Of a DNA stretch of 64,000 nucleotides, positions 1-11,889 are shown piece by piece. The notes under the pieces are model-generated. The model was not told the DNA's origin, did not search any database, and saw only the letters and a program-made list of their open reading frames with translations. How positions within the stretch are numbered: the first letter of the stretch is position 1; each line of letters opens with the position of its first letter. Source of the DNA: Platycnemis pennipes. Its lineage: Eukaryota > Arthropoda > Insecta > Odonata > Platycnemididae. The position numbers and the translations under genes were made by a program. Where the stretch lies: the NCBI GenBank assembly GCA_933228895.1, contig OW121856.1, positions 106,987,027-107,051,026 of the forward strand, read 5' to 3'.

Positions 1-1574
1 CGCCTGCAGGTCTTCTATAAACAATGGGTATTCGGGTATGTTGTCTCTGTCCTCATTCTTTGATGAATGGAAAAAGGCATTGAATAACCAATTAGAGCAT
101 AACATTAGTTGCACTCTGACCAACTGAAATGTCTTCACATGCTTACGGAGCTCTTGCAATCAGTTAAATCTCATGCGAATAATTATTTAGTCGTGGACGC
201 ATGCACGTGCAATTAGCTGTATTAGGACCTGTAACCCTCATATATCTCCCACCTTACACATCCATCAACGCTCATTGTGGTCAATGTTTTTGAATAAAGG
301 ACGTTGGAGATAATGAGTGTAAAAATGCAGTTCCGATAGAGGAGAAAGCCCTGTAAGTTTAATGGACCGCTAAGGAGATTTCTAAGATTGCTTTTAATGA
401 ATTACAGGAATATGCACATGGTGGCCGTAGTTTATGATCACAGAATTTCACGGGTGAACAACAGAATCATAAATAGGAGGTATTGCAACTAAAGATCTAT
501 ATGCCAACATCTTGGGCGAAACTAGGCATATGAGGAAGGTCTCCTGCCTGAGGTCTTTTCTCTCTTCTCCTCTCAACCTAGTCCTCAATCTCATGCAGCT
601 CCCCATGTTGCATCATTGTCGCAGGTAGGCCCTCATCTCTTAACATAGCAGACATTAGACCGGATTTTAGGTAAACGACTGCGTGGTCAATAATAGAGCT
701 TCGAGAGTCTCCGCCAGAAGGAAGCTGTGATGCAGCGTTATCAAATCACCGTCAACTCCAGACTTAGAAAAATTTCGGCTCTGAAGAGGTAACTTTGTAT
801 TGGAAGTGCCTGTACAATTCACAGGGAAGGGGAAGTGAAAAGCATTTAAAATTTAACACACAATGAAAAGCACAGGGCATATAATAAATTGTTCAGCCTA
901 CTCTTTGCAGCAAGGACAATGCTTTGGAGAGTTACACTCTTGTATGATAATGATTTTAATGACTATTTGATGATAAATTTTAAAACATCTTACACTAGCC
1001 CTTAGGTACCTCATTCTAGAATTTCTGGGTTTTCCTGGGTGAATTCCTGCTTCCAATCTCAGCTAAAAATCACCCTCTTAAAATTAAGCATAAAAGCAAG
1101 AGCTGGTTCAAATGAAATACCAAAGGTCATCTTCCACAGTTTTAATCACATATGTATATCGCCAATCATGTTTTATAAATAAATTGCTGAAGCAACACAC
1201 CTTTCCTTCTCAGTTGAAAATATTACAAAGTAACCCAATTAAAAAATAAAAAGCGTTAGTGCCAATGACTTAAGCAGTTTTAAACCTAGAATCATTCAAG
1301 ACAAAAATTTTTGAAAAAGCCATGCACTCACAACTTGCATCATACCTTGAAAAAAACCTCTTTGTCACTTCACATTGTACTAAGATTCAGAGAAGAAAAG
1401 TCTAAACTACCTGCAGTGTACGAAGCATTTTTGAATATCTCATCTCACTCAACATCCACGAAGGACTTCTTCGGTATTTTATAAATTCTAATATTTTATT
1501 CCCTGTAAGGTCCAATAAATGCTTAGCAATCCCGGGCCTTCTAAAGTCAGCCTACTTTACCGCAAGCATTTTTT
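1..1574. other. AT-rich stretch with no recognised gene
   Basis: I see no gene here. The minus strand is open from the left edge to about position 127 and would encode a hydrophobic segment followed by a charged one, but there is no homology I recognise and no convincing splice acceptor. Around 1010-1050 is one of the dispersed motifs built on 'TTTCCTGGG' seen at several other places in the window. This region could hold introns of the ABHD12 gene, whose later exons I did not find. Confidence 0.4.
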
Positions 1575-1998
1575 TTGGAGATGGGTCGAATCAACCATTT
1601 CCTTGAATCTGAATCTGAGATCGAATCTGACAGGGATTTGAATTGAATCCACCCCCTCAATATTTCAATTTAATATGCACTTACTAACCTCTTTAAGAAG
1701 AACATCCCATTCTAAAACATTAATGGTTTGTTGACTACTGAGGTTATATTATTTTTTAATGAGAGTAAACTATTTAAAAGTTTGTTCCTCAATTTCATTA
1801 AATTGAATAAAAACAGACTGGTAGAATGAATATGGGTGTCCTTCAGATTATAACAGCATCAAAAATAGTAGTGCGATTTAGAACTTGCATGTTTTTTGAA
1901 TCTCATCGAATCCACATTCGAATCTCTGAATCCTCGAATCCAGGAGATACAATGGATTCAGTGGAATTAGGAGATTCGATGACCCACCCCTAATTTTT
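1575..1998. repeat. Interspersed repeat with GAATC-rich ends
   Basis: Both ends are packed with variants of GAATCNGAATC and carry inverted outer motifs: GGGTCGAATC on the left and GATTCGATGACCC on the right, each next to a T/A run. The roughly 420-bp size and inverted ends suggest a non-autonomous DNA element. A related style of repeat, with GGATCC-rich ends, occurs near 10.0-10.6, 38.6-38.9 and 41.1-41.4 kb. The family is not identified. Confidence 0.45.
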
Positions 1999-2888
1999 TT
2001 AAATTTCCTATCCTCGGTATCCTCCTTTGGACCATGTAAGAATTCAATAGATGCGCCAGATAAAGCAATATCTTGCAAGTTTGGTGCCCCTGCATTTTAC
2101 ATTCTATGTGCTCTCCAGCCTCCAATCAGAGAGACTGTTATGAAAGCCTTAAATATGGGCGTGGGCAGAGGGTGCCCCCACCCCCTGGCTCATTAAGTCA
2201 AATGAAAAATTATGGAGCATACTAGCAAAAGGTGCCTGCTGAAATTCAATGAGAGGGAGAAATATAATAAATACAAATTGTATCAAGAAATCTTAACATT
2301 TTTCATGCAGGGGTGAAAGCAAACTTGTGTTATGGAGTTAGCTATGGCTCCAAGTCAGTATTGGAACCATAAAGATAATTTTAACTGATGTAAACATATA
2401 ATTGCAGCCAGGACTAATAGAGCATTAATCTAGAGTATAAATCCCAAAAGGATCTGTTTCAATAGCTGGTCCCCATTTTGAATGAATGGCCTTCAAAATG
2501 TGAAAAAAACACTTTTGATGCGGAAAGTTGATGCCCTCGTTAATGCCTGAATATTTTCGTACATTTATTTTATCTTTCATATTTCTATAGAACAATGTTT
2601 TTAAAAAGTATTAATATGAGTATGGTTGCTGTAACTGTAAAAACATGCAAATAATAGCAATGAAATCTAACGTCAAAAAGGTGACATTTTTACTCTACTG
2701 GCACATGCGGTAATGCCCGTATTTCGGATATGGTTTGCTCTAAAAATGTAAGGAGAACTGATTTGTGATTTACATATAAGCACTTATCTATGTACAAAAT
2801 ATAAAAAAAATTAAAAATGTGTCAGCAACCACTTTTATCAAAATTGGTTGATTGGTCTCTAATGATCAGCTGTGATCATTAGAAAAAT
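1999..2888. other. No recognised feature
   Basis: AT-rich sequence with only short, unconvincing open frames. It ends in a short TTATTATTATT run where the RTE element begins. Confidence 0.4.
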
Positions 2889-2894
2889 TATTAT

Positions 2895-4905
2895 TATTAT
2901 TTCTGGTGGAATTACCCAAGGGATAACAAAATAGAAGAGGATCTGATTGTGAATGCAGTGGAAAATAGATGGGAGAACATCAAAATCGGGCTACAGGAAG
3001 CAGCAAAAGAAGTTCTAGGGAGAAGAAAAGCTGTAAAAAAGAGGCCATGGATTACAGAAGAAGTCTTAGAATTGATTGAAGAGAGAATAAAATATAAAAA
3101 TGTGGAAATTGAAGAATGGCAACTTAGCTACAAAAGAATCAGGAATGAAATAAACGTAAAGCGAGAAAAGAAAGGGAAATGTGGAAGTTGCCTACAGGAT
3201 GGTGAGAAATCACTTCGAGGAACGGGCTGCAAGATGCAACAGCATCAGGGACAAGAATGGAGAACTATAAATTGAACATGAGGATAAAGTGAAGAGATGG
3301 AAGGAATACTTGGAAGAGTTGTACCATGGAAGCTATCTTAGAGCGGAAGTAATCGAAGAGGAAAATGAAGTTGATAAGCATGATTTGGGAGCCCCAACCT
3401 TAAGATCAGAATTTGATGCAGCTGTAAGGGATATAAGGATAAATAAGGCTTTGGGAATAGATGATATTTATGCTGAAATAATTAAAAACGCCACAGAAAA
3501 GACACTTACTCAGCTGTACAATACCATATGAGACATGTACTCAACAGGAGAGATACCCATGGACTTTGAGAAGAACATCATCCCTATGGCCAAAAAGAAG
3601 AGAGCTGAGAACTGTGAACATTTTAGGACCAGAAGTCTGATGACACATGCCTCGAAGATATTGACCAGAATCATTTATAGAAGAATAGATGAAAATCTGA
3701 GGAGTTCCTGGATGAGGACCAATGTGGGTTCAGAAGAAACTTGGGCACAAGAGAAGCGATTTTGGACCTCAGGCAACTTATAGAGAAGAGAATAGAGAAG
3801 AATCTACCAACATTTGTTGCATTTGTAGATTTGAAAAAGGCATTTGACAACGTGGATTGGAACATGATGCTAAACTTTCTGAAAGAAATTGGAGTATCGT
3901 ACAATGACCAAAGAGTTATTCACAGCTAGTATAAAAACCAGGTGGCCATAATCAAATCAGGACCCAGCAATACAGAAGCAAGCATAAAGAAAGGAGTGAG
4001 ACAAGGCTATGCACTGTCTCCTGTATTATTCTATGTCAATTTCGAGAAAGCCAACCAAGAAGTCAAAGAAAAGTCTCCTGGAGTGGAAATATCCATGGGG
4101 AAAAATCAGCATGCTACGATTCGCTGATGATATAAGTGTCGTGGCAGAAACAGAAGGAGATTTAAAGAAGACACTAAGAAATATGGAAAGAACAATGACC
4201 AGATATCATCTGAAGATCAATAAAAAGAAAACTAAGGTATGCAGTACCTATGCAATAGAAGAAAGGAAGCCAGGACCAATGTTAAACTAGGAAAACAAAA
4301 AATCAAGGAGGTTGAAGAGTTCTGTTATCTGGGAAGCCAAGTAATCAGCGATGGACGAAGTAAAAGAGAAATTATCAATAGAATTGCCCAAGCGAAAAGG
4401 GCATTTTACCAGAAGAAGATTCCGCTTACAGCTGCAAATAAAAGCGAGGAAGTGAGGAAATATTTCATTAGAACATACATCTGGAGCATTCTACCATATG
4501 GCAGCGAAGCATGGACAATAACAGCAGCGGAGTAGTCCAGGCTGGAAGTATTTGAAATGTGGTGCTACCGAAGAATGATGAAGATAAAATGGATCGATAG
4601 GGTGACAAACGAAGAAGTGTTAAGAAGAGTGGGAGAGAAGAGATGTCTACTGAAAACATTAAAAAGAAGATGGGACAGCTTAATGGGGCACATCTTAAGA
4701 CACGATGGCCTGATGAAGACAATCGTCGAGGGAAAACTGAACGGGAATAATGAAAAAGGCAGGCCTTGTAAGAGGTACATGGAGCAAGTTGTGAAGGATG
4801 TAAAAGAGAGGAGCTATGTCAATATGAAGAGGTTGGCCGATAGAAGAATCGAGTGGAGGGCTGCATTAAACCAATCATAGTATTGTTGACCGATTATGAC
4901 AATGA
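2895..4905 (+). pseudogene. Decayed RTE-clade non-LTR retrotransposon, ORF2 remnant
   Basis: A reverse transcriptase ORF can be followed through several frameshifts and stops. It starts in the linker before RT (motif KKRPWITEEVLELIEERIK), continues with VKRWKEYLEELY, then RT blocks FVDLKKAFDNVDW, GVRQGYALSP and FADDISVVAET, the thumb region EFCYLGSQVISDG, and the C-terminal block RRMMKIKWIDRVTNEEVL. The layout matches RTE-type retrotransposons common in insects. The endonuclease domain is missing, so the copy is 5'-truncated, starting next to a TTATTATTATTT run. Premature stops at about 3532, 3928 and 4288 make it inactive. The 3' end is near 4905 in a GATGATGA-rich tail. Sense is opposite to the flanking ABHD12 gene. 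Confidence 0.85.
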
Positions 4906-6014
4906 TGATGAGAATGGCATCAATGAACATCCCACGGATACGTAATGAGACATTACGTTCCACTGGGTTTTGAATTTTATACCCTGGTTTTTGTTAAACT
5001 ATCTCAAATCTCAAGCTATCTCAATCGACGACGATTTCAAAAGCGTGCCATCTCTTCTCATGATGTCTCAGGTCTGTTCAAATGTACAAACCCAGAAAGA
5101 AAAAAAAAAGCACTATTTGAATTCTGCTAAAGCATTATTTAAATACTGCTAATTTTAACCGAATGCAAACCTTCCTACTCCATGAGTAGCGCTAGCAGTC
5201 AGCACGTATCTTTGTGAGGAATAATATGGCTGACCTTGCTTCACGAAGAGCCTGAAATGCCTTCAGTAACTTCCTATATCCTTGCGAAAAGCACAATGCT
5301 GTTTACGGCATCTCTCTACGATGAACTGTTTAAGCATCAATGATGTTTTCATTTTGGAGACGACAATGTCAAAGACCTTACAATGCTTGGAAATAACCGA
5401 ACAATAGTAAATTTTTCAACGTAAATAACATATTGTCCAGAAACCTCTAGGGCAAATCGTAAATCATTTAAGAGAATAAGAAATTTTAAGCAATATTTCA
5501 TAAAAATACAGAAAGAATGAAAGAAATCGATTAACATTTAGTTATTTTACTGGTCAAAAGAAAAACTTTTGTGCTTCCATACATTAAAAAAGTCAATTTA
5601 AACCAATGTAAACACATAATTATCACCAGGAATCGAATCCGGGTCTTAAAATAATGGGGAACAGGGCTTTATGGGGCCCTGAGCCTTGTTTATATAGCCT
5701 ATAGCACCTTCTAGTGTATGTGCTAGAATCCTACAAAATTTCAACTTTGAAGAGAGCTTCAAATTTTTAAGAATTCTAACTAGAAGATTTTGCGGAAATT
5801 AATGAAAGGAAATGCTTCCTAATAAAGCTAAATGTAATCCTGCCGTGAGAGTGAAGGAGTTGGTACTTTCACATTATATCCTATAGTTTGTCTGAGAGGT
5901 ATGTTGCAGAGACACCAGCAGTATTACAGTACATATTTGGCAATGAAAGCCAATGACCATGAATCATGGGATCAGTCACACTGCAATTTGTAGACTAAAA
6001 ATAAAAATAAACTG
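4906..6014. other. No recognised gene; one tRNA-like B-box
   Basis: AT-rich sequence without a credible coding region. On the minus strand near 5625-5645 there is a B-box-like GATTCGATTCC, which could be the relic of a tRNA-derived SINE, but I cannot see a matching A box. Confidence 0.35.
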
Positions 6015-6243
6015 TTGGAGTGGTGGGTGGGGACCTTCTGGAGCCCTATTCTGGCACTTGGCACCTGTTTCAGACCCATTGTGCCAACCCACATTCAACA
6101 TGCCCCGCCACTCACAGACAGGGGACAAGAGCACCGCGGTACAGGTATGGAGGAGGGGGCTACCCATCCAACCTCTGTCCCAGCCCAATGTTGCTTAACT
6201 TTGGTGATCTTACCGCAACCGGTGTGTCAACGTGACTAGGCCC
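6015..6243 (-). repeat. 5S rRNA-derived SINE (copy 1)
   Basis: Read on the minus strand from 6243, the sequence follows the 5S rRNA gene: a TAGTCACGTTGA block, ACACCGGTT, then GATCACCAAAGTTAAGCAAC, a GGGCTGG block, and GGATGGGTAGCC. These are the internal promoter region of 5S (A box, intermediate element, C box). After the 5S-like head comes an unrelated body ending in GGTCCCCACCCACC. A second copy of the whole unit is at 55647-55862. This is the structure of SINE3-type elements, transcribed by RNA polymerase III. Divergence from 5S rules out a functional 5S gene. Confidence 0.78.
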
Positions 6244-6245
6244 TT

Positions 6246-6959
6246 GCCCTAATAGAGACTAACCAACAAGTGGCCCAATGATATTTGCCATCCTGATAGC
6301 TTTCAGTCACACTGGTCACCGCAAAAATATAGACGATAACCTAACCAACTTGAAGATCCAACACCTAAAATAAAAATGTATAGTTCATAGGCAGAGTGTA
6401 AGAGAGTGACAATGGGGCAGTCTCTTAGTCTTCCCTTGTCTTGATCAAAACGGTTTATAACTTCTTCTGAACTTTGAAATTTAAGCCATTCAATTTTCAA
6501 ATGATGTATTTTTCCTCATTGATTAAAAAGTGAAAGATTTCAACAAAATGAAAATGCGACAGTAAACTTATTGCATGCCGGTAAATTATGTGTACGTGAC
6601 GTCAAAGGTTAGTGCATTCTTTCCTTTCCTTGTTGCTAGGTGGTGCCACAAACGCTTTTAAGGTGTACTCCGTGAAAGCAGAATCTGTGAAGAGGGACAT
6701 TTATATTCAGTTATAATTTATTATAATGATATTCACCTTTATTTATTACATTCAAAATTATTTATTCATTTTTTGGGTTTAAAAACAGTTAGCATTCATT
6801 TTACTAACAATAAGTACGGTGTGAACTAGACTGAGTTCACGCCATGCTCCACAGTAGCAGAGCAGTCTCCAAGAGCAGGAAGAGTAAGAGCCAGGACTAT
6901 TAAGGCCATGGAGGGACCTTTCTGAGCTTAGATAGTTTTCATATGCGATTATTAATACA
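6246..6959. other. No recognised feature
   Basis: AT-rich non-coding sequence between a SINE and a dispersed repeat; probably intron or downstream sequence of the ABHD12 gene. Confidence 0.4.
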
Positions 6960-7246
6960 TGTTCACAAGAGCTCAGGGGCTCTGAAATACAATTGTATGT
7001 TCACCCGATGGATATTCCCAGCATGCCTCTCAACGTAATCTATGTAAACCTGTTACACGTCAGCAACAAAGCTGTGCAATCCCGCCATTTCTGATCTATT
7101 TCAAATGATCTTAAAATTTACATTTAATTCTCCGTAGTGAATTGGGATTTCTCTCAATCCGAATTATTAGTGCATGTATCTAATGATATTACAATTATGG
7201 TGTGGGGTATGAATCGCAATTAATGAATTCAGTTTTCTTTGATGAA
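6960..7246 (+). repeat. Dispersed repeat abutting ABHD12 exon 4 (copy 1)
   Basis: This stretch is clearly related, in the same orientation, to 57470-57735. Shared blocks include GAGCYCAGGGGNTCTGAAAT, CACGTCAGCARCAA and CCATTTCTGA, ending in a TTTTCTTTGATGAAG-like block. It lies about 40 bp from the 5' splice site of the ABHD12 exon, so the family inserted in, or has spread from, sequence very close to an exon. I recognise no ORF or terminal repeats. Confidence 0.55.
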
Positions 7247-7288
7247 GCAAACAACAGGCACTTTGACAGGCACCATACATGTACATAC

Positions 7289-7488
7289 TTCGGTAATCAA
7301 AGGCTACGATGTGGTAGTTGAGTTTCTGCAGCACGTGGTACAGTTCAATCCGGTGCAGCCCAGCCCTGGAGCCAGAGTTGCCGTGCATGTAGAGGACGAT
7401 GGGCTGGCCACCAGCAAGGGCCCTCTCGAAGAACTCATCACTGCGGCCCTCCAGGCCCTCACTGAGCAACGACTGCGGTACAATGTGC
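7289..7488 (-). CDS. ABHD12: ABHD12-like lysophospholipase, exon 4 (start of alpha/beta hydrolase core)
   Basis: ABHD12 is a membrane-anchored serine hydrolase that cleaves lysophosphatidylserine and related lipids. This 200-bp exon encodes 66 full codons with the strands and loop at the start of the hydrolase fold: PIVLYMHGNSGSRAGLHRIE, then YHVLQKLNYHIVAFDYR. The HGN motif is the oxyanion-hole loop of the family. The exon opens after a CAG acceptor with one base that completes the Trp codon begun at 17949, and closes at a GTATGT donor in phase 1. The Gly-x-Ser-x-Gly nucleophile elbow must be in a later exon, not found in this window. The match to vertebrate ABHD12 (VW-HTVP, HGNAGTRGGDHR, VVTFDYR) is strong. 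Confidence 0.88.
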
Positions 7489-7739
7489 CTGCAGGAACCA
7501 GCAGAGATGGTGAAGCTTCAAAGGTGGACTCAGTACCATGAGAGAGGAAATGCACGCGAATGCATTGAGGTAGAATAGAGCTCAGTGTTGCTTTTCAAGA
7601 AGACTTTCCAAGACAATCTACTTCACCTAAGATTAGTGACAAAAATCTTTTTTTAGAAATGTTAAACCACCATGCAGGTTCTTTGTGTTCTGGCTTATGC
7701 TTTTCGGCATTTCAGCCTTTGCTCCCAACTCATTTAAAA

Positions 7740-8098
7740 AAATATAAAATTCAAATAACAGGGAGGCACATAGTGCTCAATCCCCTTCGCCCCCACCCTT
7801 TTCTCCTCCACCTCTAGGCCCCCCCTGCAGTGGCCTCAATACCAAAAGACTCTCACACCTAATGATCACCTCACCCACCCACCCACCAACCCTTATACCC
7901 ACTTACACTTAACGTCCTCTCCCCTCCATGACATTGCATACATAGTGACCACAAATTTGTATCCACACCTGAAGGTGACACAAAGTGTCGAAATCGAGGT
8001 CGTCTGAAAAAAATTCTTGTGGAGTTCACCGAGTTATCATTTTCTGTGACGGATAACTTCCACAACATTGCCCCTGAAAACATTTCCTCAGTCAACTA
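7740..8098. other. C-rich tract followed by a hammerhead-like motif
   Basis: A pyrimidine-rich tract (7780-7910) is followed by a plus-strand motif at about 7966-8000: CTGAAGG, a perfect GACAC/GTGTC stem with an AAA loop, then CGAAATCG. This resembles the core of the hammerhead ribozymes carried by Penelope-like elements, but with a G in place of the last core A and GAAAT in place of GAAAC. It may be the decayed end of such an element. Confidence 0.35.
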
Positions 8099-8099
8099 A

Positions 8100-9022
8100 C
8101 AGGGTTGCTAACACCAGAAATTATGTACATTTACAGGTAAAAATTTCCTGTTTTCAGGTTAAGTATCCATGGATTGAAAATTGGTGCTTTCCATTTTACT
8201 TTGAAGCGATTTGTTTTCTTAATTAAAAGATATTAACATTTTTTTGCAGTTATTTCAGATGAGATTCCTAAGTGTGACTGAAGTGGCACTGCAGTCAATT
8301 GTGATTTCCCAACACTGCATCCAGTTTAAAATACTCGGTCAACTCAAATGTATGTTATGCTAAAAAAATGCACTCAAACAGGGTGTCCAGCAGTGGGAAA
8401 TTTGGAAATTCCCTGAGATTTCCAGGTTTCCCAGACATAAGTTTTATTTTTCCAGAGGAAATATAGATTTTCTCTCGTTAAGTATAAGAGAACGTGGGTA
8501 TGCTTTTGTGTGATTAAAAGTAAGTATCGTAGGTTAATCTTGCATTTTGGACAAAATAAACCAAATCCTGCATATTTGGAGGAAAATAAAAAATCCAACA
8601 TCATACAACACTTTCATTTAGTTCGTGAGAAAATCACATCACCTTTTTAGAGTTAAACATTATCATGCTGGCACTCGGGAACAAGGTTACATTACAACCA
8701 GACTTTGCTATGAATAGCATTGATACAAAATGAACAATAACTTAAAAAACTAAAGGAATTGACTTTTTGACCAGGGTAACCGTCTAGGGTGGGTAAAAGC
8801 AAAATAAACAAACATTCCAGCCGCATAGAACACATTCATATAAGTTGCAGCAAAATCAGATCACAAACCTTTCTTTGCATTAAACGTATCATGTTGGTGT
8901 TCAGGTACAAGATTACATCAGGCCCAAATAATAACATGAATGGGAAAGTAAAAGGAAATTAAAAATGTAACGACATACAAAACATTCATGTAATTTGTGA
9001 CAAAACTAGATAACAAAGCGTC
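8100..9022. other. No gene; one copy of a dispersed TTCCCTGA/TTCCAGG motif
   Basis: AT-rich. At 8380-8440 there is a stretch with CAGGGTGTCCAGCAGTGGG followed by alternating GAAATT/CCCTGA/TTTCCAGG blocks, the same dispersed motif found near 9860, 13440, 45460, 60660 and 61050. Confidence 0.4.
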
Positions 9023-9358
9023 TCAAATGTATTTGAGAGCTTTCTTGGTTGCATATCGAACATTAAGATCTTTTGTGGGGATCAGATTTTCAGCTTTACT
9101 CAAATCAATATGCTTCATGTTTTCAGATGCCAAAACCTCAGGCTTTCCCAATCTAGTCATCACAGTTTTCAACAATTCAGTGATTGCCGAGAATGGGAAC
9201 CGAGCCATAGGATTGTTGGATTGAAATTCCATCAAAAATGGTTCCAGCTCCGCTGCAGCTGTGACAAAGGAAGCCAGTTTAGGACCCAACATTTTGTCTT
9301 GGATGGTTACCTCTATTGATCTGAAACTGGGACACATAGGCTCACATTTCTTGCCCAT
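9023..9358 (-). pseudogene. hAT-like transposase-derived fragment (central part)
   Basis: An open frame of about 111 codons with ELEPFLMEFQSNNPMARFPF and a following segment ending DLSKAENLIP and ATKKALKYI. This resembles a transposase-derived protein family widespread in arthropods and cnidarians, probably hAT superfamily. No complete gene surrounds it. The more C-terminal part of a similar protein lies 2.5 kb upstream on the same strand (about 12.25-11.9 kb), so the two pieces are out of order for a single gene and must be separate or rearranged copies. The family assignment is from memory of motifs. Confidence 0.5.
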
Positions 9359-9984
9359 TTGAAGATTTTTAGCATAATGACATTGAAATGACTTATTTCA
9401 CTTGCAGTTGGCACTTTCCGTAAAAAATCTCGAAAGGCCAGTAATGTCAATGGGGCAGCAAATAAAAATCGGGAGTAGGATTTATTCACATGCTCTGCTC
9501 AGAGACATAACGTACATATGGATGCTTTTATTATGTCTGGGAACAATTCTTCGTCACGCAAAGACCATCTGATTCCAAAGAGGCAACGAAAGCTTTTGTA
9601 CATGAGTATTACGACCAATAAGAGGCATTAGAGAGACTGACATCGCTTAATAGTAATAAATCAATAGAAAATTACTTCCACGCAACAATAAGATTAGAAG
9701 ATGAATTCATCCACTTCAAAAATAACATTATATTCCCCTAGAAGATAGAGTTCTCTATACGTAACGACTGCTAGTGCCACGTAGTTTGCTATTTCGCCAC
9801 GGCCTCAAGATTGAGCCAAACAAACACCCTGAGTGCCGCTGGAATGGCCTCTTGGAGTTTTTCCCTCACCAGAATCTAAATTCCATGACTTCCAGTCCCA
9901 ATTTTTATTTCCTGACTCCCCTGACCAGTATGAACCCTGTCCATCCTGACTGACTGAGGATAACACCGTACTATACCGACATTC

Positions 9985-10620
9985 CATTCGATCACTAAGC
10001 CACGAAATTTAAAAATCTCCAATTGGGATAAGAATTTGTGCTGTCTTCGGATTTGATTTCAGTAGTGAATGAAATGAAAGAACCATGGATCTTTGGATCC
10101 GACCCAGCCATCCCTAATTTTTGAGTGATACACACGTGAATTTAATTTAAACAATATAAATATACAAAAGTGAGTATTCAGATTTAAGGGTTTGAAATTG
10201 AAGATGATAAAATTTTCGATGCAATGACTGAAAGAAAAAATTAATGAGCGATATGGATCTAACTTTGCACATTACACTTGCTCTCGTTGTCCGCCTGATG
10301 CCATTGAATGTAGGCTACCTGCATGACATTCTACGTTTTTTTTTTCTCGCAATACCAGGGTAATGGGGAAAAATCATATTTCTTTATTTTGCTTCTCGTT
10401 GCACAGAAAAAATTTCATCTAATTTCGTGATCTGAAGCACACAACCTCTCCTTGTTAATATCTACCGCACCTACATTCCATTCACTGGGTTCTTTGATCG
10501 CTAAGCCGTGAAAATTTATAATCTACGATCTGGATCCGATTTTACACCGTGTCTTTGGATCCAAATCCAGAAACGTGTAAAATGAAAGATCCAAGGATCC
10601 TTGGATCCAACAGATCCAAT
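9985..10620. repeat. GGATCC-rich interspersed repeat (copy 1)
   Basis: Contains repeated GGATCC/TGGATCC words and shares longer blocks with 40960-41220 in the inverted sense, for example the GATGATAAAATTTTCGATGC block at 10204-10223. A second partial unit at 10470-10620 repeats the theme. It looks like a non-autonomous element with complex ends; the family is unknown. Confidence 0.5.
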
Positions 10621-11650
10621 CTAACCACCCATATCCTCATTGAATAATGTTAGACATCCTTTTCCCTATGAGATTTCTCATTGTAACTTCAAAGTAATGT
10701 TGTTAATTTTGACTTGTTTAATTCTAGTCAGTACCAAATTAAAAAACTCCTAAAATCAAATTTATAGGTTACAGTGAAACATGCCTAACAGGCTACCTCC
10801 ATTCAGCAGACACCATCACTTTTTCCTGAAACCACATATATTTCCCATATAATCAATGTAAATTTCTTCTCTTTTCAGCAACCACCTCCTTCATCAGCCA
10901 GCAGTCATACTGTTCCTGTCCAGCGGCCAATCTTTACGTGGCCAGTCACAAACAATATATTTTGCGAACATACTTTGGAAAGCGCTTGGGGAATTATTTT
11001 CTTCTGTTCCTAAAACTGTACGTTCTATAAAGCACATTTTCATTACTAGAGCCTTGATAGCAGAGCGTCTACCCCTGCTTGACAGATGAATTACCGCTCA
11101 ATCTTCCGGGAAGCGCCCACTACACTGAGGCCAGCAACCAGTTTTGTTCCATTCATGCCACTGACCGTAATCTAATCGTACAGGTGATCACCATCTGGGG
11201 TTTTAAGTCCATACCCTGACTTAAAGCCACTTCAGACCGAGAGGAACAGTATAAGTTTGGAAATCCAAGGGTGGAGAGAAACCCGGCATTGATATAAGCC
11301 TGCCCATAAGAAAAGTCACCAAGCGGATCATTCCTCAATGTTCTATCCGACAGACCAAAGACGGTACTAGCCACCCGGGGAAGGACCATTTGGTAGACTG
11401 ATGTGGTAGTCAGCACGGAAAATCAACAAACACATTGTGTAAAACTAAATTCTTGTCTTCAGGAGCCATAAATACATCCTTTTCTCCCTTTACTATCCAC
11501 ATTTATGCAACCCACACACCACAAACTCATTTATTTTGGGCTGAAAAGAGGACAGACACTCACCCATGGTTGCATGAAAACACATAATGATCTAAGAAGA
11601 AATGTACTAAACAAAATGAATGTGTCAGATTGGAATAGGAATATTAAAAT
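10621..11650. other. No recognised feature
   Basis: Non-coding sequence with only short frames; the longest minus-strand frame (11416-11153) shows no recognisable protein. Lies inside the 10.4-kb third intron of the ABHD12 gene. Confidence 0.4.
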
Positions 11651-11697
11651 GTAAGGAAACCATGGTAGTGCAGCAAGCACTACCATGGTTTCCTTAC
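11651..11697. repeat. Perfect 21-bp inverted repeat with 5-base loop
   Basis: The left arm begins GTAAGGAAACCATGG and the right arm is its exact complement; the loop is AGCAA. It would form a long perfect hairpin in RNA or a cruciform in DNA. It could be the tip of a foldback element. Perfect pairing and such a short loop make a microRNA precursor less likely. Confidence 0.7.
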
Positions 11698-11889
11698 GTT
11701 GCCTAATTGTGCACAACAGCAAGTGCTACAATTTTCTGTCGGCCTAGGTCAATTGCTTCCAAGAGATTTTAGTTTCAAATCAGAGTCTGTGCTGTACAGC
11801 TTGGTGGAGTGTTTCTGTATTTTGATTTAGTGAGAGTGGTTTCTAAAATGCATGAATATAAAAGCAAGGTTGTTGTTTCTCTTTTCTCC

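Noticed and set aside
2..127. Open minus-strand frame at the left edge as a further ABHD12 exon
   Set aside because: The encoded sequence does not match the expected catalytic-serine region and no clean splice sites are visible.
6130..6243. Possible 5S rRNA gene
   Set aside because: Only the 5' part and promoter region resemble 5S, with many changes, and the same chimeric unit recurs at 55.7 kb.
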